Source of the DNA: Oscillospiraceae bacterium
GTDB lineage: Bacteria > Bacillota_A > Clostridia > Oscillospirales > CAG-272
Reading direction: 5' to 3'
Length of the DNA: 29,305 nt
Assembly (NCBI GenBank): GCA_015064665.1
Contig: SVRU01000032.1
Location: 1-29,305, forward strand
Each line of letters begins with the position of its first letter. Position 1 is the first letter of the stretch. A program made the position numbers and the translations under genes. The notes under the pieces are model-generated. The model saw nothing but the letters and a program-made list of their open reading frames with translations, searched no databases and had not been told where the DNA came from. Below, one piece after another: positions 24,802 through 29,305 of this stretch.

Positions 24802-25608
24802 ATGAAACTACGCGACAGATTTTGGCTTTGGGGACATCCTGCTGGAACTTATAACAACGGATACGGTAATTGCGAGGAATCGCGCATGACGCCAATGGAG
24901 GCGTGTCTTTATCTTGGTGTAAGAAACACTTTTATGACACCGCTTGAAATTCCTGTTAACAGAAGACAATATAATAAATCCTTTGTGACACTTCGTAACG
25001 TTGCGTGGGACATAGGAAGGGATCTTTTAAATAGAATCGGTGACCGCGCTGTTGTTGATGAATATCTTTTGAATGCAAAGGATTTTCCTAATATTACAGC
25101 AGCGGCTTTCGATGATTTTAAAGCGAAAGACAAATACAAGAAGGTATCGGTCGAGGATTTTTCCAATATAATGGATAAGCTTCATAATAACGACGTTCGC
25201 CATATCGATTCATGGATGGTACTTTATACTCACGAATTTGGTCTGGATAAAAAAAGCGATGATGAATTTCTCCCTTATTTAGATGTGTTTGATGGCATAA
25301 TTATGTGGACGTGGGAAGAGAAGGACGTCGTGCTTATTCCGGAAAAATACGAGATGTTCAAAAAGATGACTCCTAAAAATAAAAGAATGTTTGGATGTTA
25401 TCTGTGGAATTTCGGAGAAAAAAAGCCCGCAACGCGTGAGGCTGTGCTTTGGCAGCTTGACTTTTATCGCGAGAAAATTCTTCTCGGAGAGGCGGAAGGT
25501 GTCGTTCTCCATACAAATACTATGGCAGATTTGGACCTTGATGCGTTTGATGCAGCGATAGAGTGGATGAATCTTCACGGTGACGAAGAACTGCCTGATT
25601 TTGAATAA
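24802..25608 (+). CDS. Unknown protein, TIM-barrel-like layout
   Basis: A 268-residue soluble protein I cannot assign. The start at 24802 follows CAGAGG; an upstream in-frame ATG (24754) lacks a ribosome binding site and is about 12 bases from the -10 box. Alternating strand-helix stretches suggest a TIM barrel: FWLWGHPAGTYN (7-18), YLGVRNTFMT, NITAAAFDDF, HIDSWMVLYTHEFG, FDGIIMWTWEEKD, RMFGCYLWNFGE and GVVLHTNTMADLDL. Acidic and aromatic residues at strand ends (FDDF, WTWEE) resemble glycoside hydrolase active sites, but this is inference. No signal peptide. It appears to be the single target of the divergent AraC regulator. Confidence 0.75.
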   Translation: MKLRDRFWLWGHPAGTYNNGYGNCEESRMTPMEACLYLGVRNTFMTPLEIPVNRRQYNKSFVTLRNVAWDIGRDLLNRIGDRAVVDEYLLNAKDFPNITAAAFDDFKAKDKYKKVSVEDFSNIMDKLHNNDVRHIDSWMVLYTHEFGLDKKSDDEFLPYLDVFDGIIMWTWEEKDVVLIPEKYEMFKKMTPKNKRMFGCYLWNFGEKKPATREAVLWQLDFYREKILLGEAEGVVLHTNTMADLDLDAFDAAIEWMNLHGDEELPDFE

Positions 25609-25734
25609 TTTAATAAAAAGCCAAACCGCTCGATAAATGAAAAATCCGAAGAACTCTCTCTTTTTTGTATATAAGTAGTATTTTGTTAAGAAACGGTTAT
25701 ATCAGAACACTAAGCAAATTAATTAAAATAAAAT

Positions 25735-27159
25735 TTACTCAATCGCGAATTTATATACGTTTCCAAAAACGTCGATATAATAACCAACGCCGTTAAATAC
25801 GTATACCGTTTCAGGCTCTGTTTTTAGGTTCATTCCGTAAAGATCGATCTTTTTGACTGTCTTGGTATCGAGATCAATTATTTTGAGAGCAGCTTTGTTT
25901 GTTTCGCTGTCCGTAAAGCCTTCCAGGGAATAAATTTTATCCTTATAGTAAGATGCACCTTGAATATAGTTGAAGTATTCGGTATCAAAGCTATCTATAA
26001 TATCGTCAACATAGAGAGTTACAATATTAACACCGAGAGTTGCATCGGGCTTACCGTCGGTCAAAGAGGGGAGCTTAAAGGAGAAAAATCTTGTAGTTCT
26101 TCCTTCGTCTCTCATAGTAAATGCGTACAGATTATTGTTATCGGTGTTAACGACAAAATTACCGAAAGGTCTTACGTCTCCGTCCGCAGACGACCATTTT
26201 TGAGTATCGTCGGTAAATCCTATTTTGATTACCTGAACAAGAGTTGATTCAAAGCTTGTTCCGTTTCGGGCTATTCGGTATACGTTGCACATTCCGTCGT
26301 AGCTTCTGTCATTTTTATAGGTGTTGTATACGTTGCAGTAGAGTAGCGGAAACTCGTCGTCCTCATTATACTTTGTTGTGCCAAAGCATACGGAATTTGA
26401 ATGAGGCTTTATAAGACTCTCCTTGTCGAGCGTAAACTCGGAAACCGGATTGAAATTGTTTGCAGAATAAACGTTGCATCGGCCGGAAGAATTAAATGAA
26501 AACAGATATTCTCCGTAAACGGCGCCGTCCTGTCGGTTGCCGTTAACCTTGCCGACTTTATCAAGTCCGGGTTTATCGCTATCGTTTTTATATCCGGAAA
26601 TATATATTTTAATTTGACTGTTTGCAACGTCTGTATTGAGAAAAACGTTGTCGTTTGCCAATCTTCTGACAACGAATTGTACGTATTCGGTGTTTGGATT
26701 CCATGCAAGAATATCAGTCATAGCAATGTCTTCGCCTACTGCGAGCCAAACACCCGCATCGGGTAATGCTGGATAAGTGTTAGACCCGTTTCCGAGATAA
26801 TTATAATCCTTGCTGTAAGCAAACCAACTGATCATATATTTTCCGGTTATAGAAACGGCTTCAATATCCGAAATTTTAATAAAATCGGATGTTCTGAATC
26901 TTGAGGAGCTTGACATATTTACGCCCGTGGTTGCTCTTATGCTTCCGATAACGTAATCTACCGTCATTAGCCTTTCCGATTCTTCCTCGGGCTTTTGCTG
27001 CTCGGTTGTTTTATCCGAAGGAATGGTATCGTTTTCGGGCAGATCGGCAGTTGGAGGTATGATGACAGCACCGTCGTTTGACGGATCGTTATCATTACCG
27101 TTACAGCTTGTGAGTAAAATTGTAATTAACAGAATACATGCGATAATTGCTTTTTTCAT
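25735..27159 (-). CDS. Secreted lipoprotein of unknown function
   Basis: A 474-residue lipoprotein. The N-terminus is a type II signal peptide with lipobox LLTSC, lipidated cysteine C19, followed by a low-complexity linker of Asn, Asp, Pro and Glu (20-63) that spans the wall. Residues about 66-185 form a beta-rich domain (SSRFRTSDFIKISDIEAVSITGKYMISWFAY) that may bind carbohydrate. From about residue 205 there are repeated units of 40-50 residues, such as GAVYGEYLFSFNSSGRCNVY, FGNFVVNTDNNNLYAFTMRD and ALKIIDLDTKTVKKIDLY, which look like beta-propeller blades. No enzyme motif is seen. It has its own promoter with an inverted repeat in the spacer. A surface sensor or binding role is a guess. 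Confidence 0.85.
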   Translation of the reverse strand: MKKAIIACILLITILLTSCNGNDNDPSNDGAVIIPPTADLPENDTIPSDKTTEQQKPEEESERLMTVDYVIGSIRATTGVNMSSSSRFRTSDFIKISDIEAVSITGKYMISWFAYSKDYNYLGNGSNTYPALPDAGVWLAVGEDIAMTDILAWNPNTEYVQFVVRRLANDNVFLNTDVANSQIKIYISGYKNDSDKPGLDKVGKVNGNRQDGAVYGEYLFSFNSSGRCNVYSANNFNPVSEFTLDKESLIKPHSNSVCFGTTKYNEDDEFPLLYCNVYNTYKNDRSYDGMCNVYRIARNGTSFESTLVQVIKIGFTDDTQKWSSADGDVRPFGNFVVNTDNNNLYAFTMRDEGRTTRFFSFKLPSLTDGKPDATLGVNIVTLYVDDIIDSFDTEYFNYIQGASYYKDKIYSLEGFTDSETNKAALKIIDLDTKTVKKIDLYGMNLKTEPETVYVFNGVGYYIDVFGNVYKFAIE

Positions 27160-27221
27160 GTTGTTGTTCTTTCGTTAAAACATATTCGTTATGATAATCA
27201 TACAGAATACAGATTTTTAAC

Positions 27222-27250
27222 ATTATAACACAGAAATTCGTCTGTGACAA
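27222..27250 (-). promoter_or_regulatory. Promoter of the lipoprotein gene with operator-like inverted repeat
   Basis: On the minus strand TTGTCA (27250-27245), 17 bases, TATAAT (27227-27222). The palindrome CACAGA-CGAATT-TCTGTG (27246-27229) fills the spacer between the two boxes, the classical place for a repressor site. Confidence 0.75.
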
Positions 27251-27398
27251 AATAATGCGTGATTTTTTCACAAATAAATCAGATTAATGTCAAAAAAGCC
27301 GCGTTTGCTGAAAAGTACATTTTTTCTGTCTCGTGGCAGGAGGCAAGTGGGAGAGGATGCATATATAAAAAGTTTACCAAAAGCTTCGCTATACAATT

Positions 27399-27430
27399 AA
27401 AACCGCTCTGCAACGGTCAGAGCGGTTTTT
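27399..27430. terminator. Hairpin with T-runs on both strands
   Basis: AAAACCGCTCTG (27399-27410), a 7-base loop and CAGAGCGGTTTT (27418-27429). On the plus strand it is followed by T-rich sequence. On the minus strand it ends in TTTTAATT and would stop transcripts from the AraC gene at 27700. Confidence 0.75.
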
Positions 27431-27444
27431 CTTTGTATAACGAA

Positions 27445-27671
27445 AACCACGCGATAGTGAACTAAATGGGGTTCACTTCATAGCCGCGTGGTTCCATGGA
27501 GGCTATGCCGATGATCGAAATGCAAATAAAAAACGGTGCAAAATGCATTTGTGTCTAATGCTCCCTCCGAGTCGAGATCACAATGCGTATCGCGGGCTCC
27601 TTCCGTCTTTTGCTTTGCAAAATCCATCTCCCTCCCGGTAACATTTAGGTTCACTTCATTTGACGGGAGGG
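27445..27671. repeat. Palindromic repeat cluster in a gene-free stretch
   Basis: The 540 bases between 27160 and 27699 hold no gene. Apart from the lipoprotein promoter and a terminator hairpin, they contain AACCACGCG...CGCGTGGTT (27445-27453 with 27485-27493) enclosing AGTGAAC/GTTCACT (27456-27462 with 27471-27477), then TTTTGC/GCAAAA (27608-27622), then CCCTCCCG/CGGGAGGG (27630-27637 with 27664-27671). GGTTCACTTCAT occurs twice (27470 and 27648). The segment resembles dispersed non-coding palindromic repeats seen in Oscillospiraceae-type genomes, from memory. Confidence 0.6.
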
Positions 27672-27699
27672 GGGGTGTATTCTAATTAAAGAATCACCT

Positions 27700-28488
27700 T
27701 TATATAATTAGCTGCTTAGTTGCACGGTATTTTTGTGGTGACAGGCCCGTTTCTTTTTTGAAAACATAGCTGAAATATGCCTGACTTTCAAATCCGCACA
27801 AAAGGGCAATTTCCGCGAGTGATTTTCCCGTGTTGCGAAGAAGATTTTTTGACATTGATAGGCGTATTTGCAAAAGATATTCTCTTGGCGTTTTTTTCAT
27901 CGTCGCTTTGAATGTGGTATGAAAAAATCCCGGACTTAAATTTGCAATCCTCGCAATGTCTTTAAGCGTAATGTTTTTGTCAAAAAAGTGTGCCATATAT
28001 TCACACGCATCGGAAATGTTTTTTGAATGCTTGGCGTACTGTTCAGGCTGAATTTCACAGCGCTCATTGGCAAGAGCGCTTATAAATTCAAGTGTTTTTG
28101 CTTGAAGAAGCAAGTCGCGCCCCGCCTTTCTTGAAAAGCGATCATCTATCAAATCCTTGAAAATTTTGCCGATTTCCTCTACTGATTGCGGTGAAAAGAC
28201 AGCGGGAAGGTGCGAAATTGCATCTGTAACAGTGTGTGAGAGCGCGGAAAAGTGGACGCAATAGCATTCAAAAGGGTCAATACTGTATCGGGTGTCTCTC
28301 GGTTTTGCGATAAGGATATTGCTCCTCTTTTGCGAATGCTTGACATCATTTATGACGCTGGTACTTCCATCGGTAGCGTAAAGCTCAATTTCATAATGAG
28401 ACACCGTTCTTCGATTGGTAATCCTTTGCTTTGTAATATTCTGCGAAATATAGTAATCGGCCTTATAAATCGTTATCAGGTTTTCCAT
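27700..28488 (-). CDS. AraC family transcriptional regulator
   Basis: A 262-residue AraC regulator. The N-terminal half is an AraC-type sensor barrel (SHYEIELYATDGSTSVINDVKHSQKRSNILIAKPRDTRYSIDPFECYCVHF at about 30-80). The C-terminal 100 residues hold ITLKDIARIANLSPGFFHTTFKATMKKTPREYLLQIR and the signature SLAEIALLCGFESQAYFSYVFKKETGLSPQKYRATK. The ATG follows GAGGG. A perfect sigma-A promoter lies 90 bases upstream, and the leader between them holds two direct-repeat pairs. Divergent from the beta-helix gene at 28716, its probable target. Confidence 0.92.
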   Translation of the reverse strand: MENLITIYKADYYISQNITKQRITNRRTVSHYEIELYATDGSTSVINDVKHSQKRSNILIAKPRDTRYSIDPFECYCVHFSALSHTVTDAISHLPAVFSPQSVEEIGKIFKDLIDDRFSRKAGRDLLLQAKTLEFISALANERCEIQPEQYAKHSKNISDACEYMAHFFDKNITLKDIARIANLSPGFFHTTFKATMKKTPREYLLQIRLSMSKNLLRNTGKSLAEIALLCGFESQAYFSYVFKKETGLSPQKYRATKQLII

Positions 28489-28504
28489 TTTTCCCTCTTT
28501 TTTG

Positions 28505-28576
28505 AGTAAGAATTCTAAAAAAATAAGTAAGAAATTGATATACAGAAAGTGTTGTATATGATAGAATGTTGTATGG
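28505..28576. promoter_or_regulatory. Direct repeats in the leader of the AraC gene
   Basis: AGTAAGAA occurs at 28505 and 28526 (21 bases apart), and GTTGTAT at 28551 and 28568 (17 bases apart). Both pairs lie between the AraC promoter and its start codon, where binding would block the regulator's own transcription. Confidence 0.4.
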
Positions 28577-28584
28577 ATTTATAT

Positions 28585-28613
28585 ATTATAACAAAGTATA
28601 GGTAATATGTCAA
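28585..28613 (-). promoter_or_regulatory. Consensus sigma-A promoter of the AraC gene at 27700-28488
   Basis: On the minus strand TTGACA (28613-28608), 17 bases, TATAAT (28590-28585). Confidence 0.9.
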
Positions 28614-28618
28614 TTGCA

Positions 28619-28676
28619 TTTTTGTTTTTGCAGAAACAAAAAATGAAAATAGCTTTGTTAAATATAGAGCTATAAT
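28619..28676 (+). promoter_or_regulatory. Inverted repeat and -10 box upstream of the beta-helix gene
   Basis: TTTTTGTTT (28619-28627) and AAACAAAAA (28634-28642) form a 9-bp inverted repeat around TTGCAG. TATAAT follows at 28671-28676 with no recognisable -35 box at the right distance, as expected for an activator-dependent promoter. Confidence 0.5.
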
Positions 28677-28715
28677 AATCCCGATAAATTCAATTCAAGA
28701 ACGGAGTGATTAGTT

Positions 28716-29305
28716 ATGAATGAAAAAAAGTATGTTTTACCAAACGGTACGGTGTTTTCTGCTTGGAGCGACGAAACAGAGTATAAAAAGGTAATACACG
28801 TTTCGCAAAAGAATGGTTCGGAAAACGGCGACGGTAGCGAGAAAAATCCTTTTTTGAGAATAGAACAGGCCATACCGTTTGCGACACCGGGAACTAAAGT
28901 GCTTATCCATGAGGGTGTTTATCGCGAAACGGTTCGCCCCATATACTCCGGTATATCCGAAAAGGAAATGGTAATGTTCTGCGGAGCAGAGGGGGAAAAG
29001 GCGGAGATTACAGGAGTGGAATATTATAATGGTGAGTACAGAACGAGCGAGGGCTGGAAACGACGCCCCGCAGCTCATCAGCTTAACGATTTTGTTGAAA
29101 GTGACGCCAAAGTATATATGGGCAAGTTCGACAGAAAGGCATTTTTTGGGGTTAATCCGTTCAGTATGGTAAACGGACCGCTCATTCCTTGGTATGGTAA
29201 TGGCAGAATCGGTTGGCTCTATCTTCCAAAAAATGATGAGGAAAAAAGAGTAACAACAATGCGCAGAGGTATGCTTTTCTGTGATGGTGTAAGAGTAGAG
29301 CAGGT
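28716..29305 (+). CDS. Right-handed beta-helix protein (pectate-lyase-like fold), 3' truncated by window edge
   Basis: An open frame from ATG at 28716 runs without a stop to the window end (about 196 residues). The ATG is preceded by CGGAGTGATTAGTT. The segment VIHVSQKNGSENGDGSEKNPFLRIEQAIPFATPGTKVLIHEGVYRETVRP (about 27-76) is the classical start of a DUF1565/pectate-lyase-like beta-helix: a G-D-G-S-x-x-x-P-F tract, an AI-x-x-A-x-P-G turn, then a strand with EGVYRE. Later segments (MFCGAEGEKAEITGVEYYNG) continue the coil pattern. No signal peptide is visible. Catalytic residues would lie beyond the window, so the activity is unknown. Divergent from the AraC regulator at 27700. Confidence 0.85.
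   Translation, partial: MNEKKYVLPNGTVFSAWSDETEYKKVIHVSQKNGSENGDGSEKNPFLRIEQAIPFATPGTKVLIHEGVYRETVRPIYSGISEKEMVMFCGAEGEKAEITGVEYYNGEYRTSEGWKRRPAAHQLNDFVESDAKVYMGKFDRKAFFGVNPFSMVNGPLIPWYGNGRIGWLYLPKNDEEKRVTTMRRGMLFCDGVRVEQ

Noticed and set aside
27259..27465. Plus-strand frame of 68 codons between the lipoprotein and the palindrome cluster
   Set aside because: No ribosome binding site, runs through a terminator hairpin and repeats, and the protein has no recognisable features.
27445..27671. Possible CRISPR array
   Set aside because: Only two copies of a 12-bp repeat at uneven spacing and no cas genes in the window.
28737..29078. Minus-strand frame opposite the last gene
   Set aside because: The plus-strand frame has a ribosome binding site and clear beta-helix features; the minus-strand frame is its shadow.

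Overview
The window reads as chromosome from a low-GC, Gram-positive Clostridia-type anaerobe, probably gut-associated. The evidence is a lepA-hemW pair, a ylxM-ffh-rpsP-khpA operon, a clostridial-type 6S RNA, many near-consensus sigma-A promoters (TTGACA, 17-bp spacer, TATAAT), strong AGGAGG-like ribosome binding sites and a lipobox lipoprotein. The genus cannot be fixed from sequence reading alone.

Layout. 1-2270: the 3' end of lepA, hemW, a DUF1292 acidic protein, a 6S RNA and a terminator. 2330-7010: a P-type Ca2+-type ATPase convergent with an unknown membrane protein, which lies just downstream of an AraC regulator. 7147-8352: a GH109-like member of the Gfo/Idh/MocA fold, divergent from that AraC gene. 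8424-15364 is housekeeping: rsmA, tRNA-Thr(CGU), glpK, khpA, rpsP, ffh and ylxM on the minus strand, then rpsT and a dGTPase-like HD hydrolase on the plus strand. 15572-16416: an amidohydrolase pseudogene with two frameshifts and an internal deletion. 16455-19252: a PocR-AraC regulator divergent from a 2[4Fe-4S] ferredoxin and an FAD oxidoreductase. 19532-23777: an AraC regulator divergent from a GNAT, Gfo/Idh and GH28-like operon. 23878-25608: an AraC regulator divergent from an unknown TIM-barrel-like protein. 25735-27159: a secreted lipoprotein. 27160-27699: a gene-free stretch with palindromic repeats. 27700-29305: an AraC regulator divergent from a beta-helix protein that runs off the window.

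The main theme of the accessory half is repetition of one layout: an AraC-family regulator with its own strong promoter, divergent from one to three catabolic or redox genes. It occurs five times in about 22 kb. The effector genes (GH109-like, GH28-like beta-helix, a second beta-helix protein, an unknown barrel, a ferredoxin-flavoprotein pair) suggest separately induced scavenging of host or plant glycans and related small molecules. Several divergent regions carry operator-like repeats, including a direct repeat with 21-bp phasing directly upstream of a -35 box. Names rest on motif recognition and remembered family sequences; no search was run.
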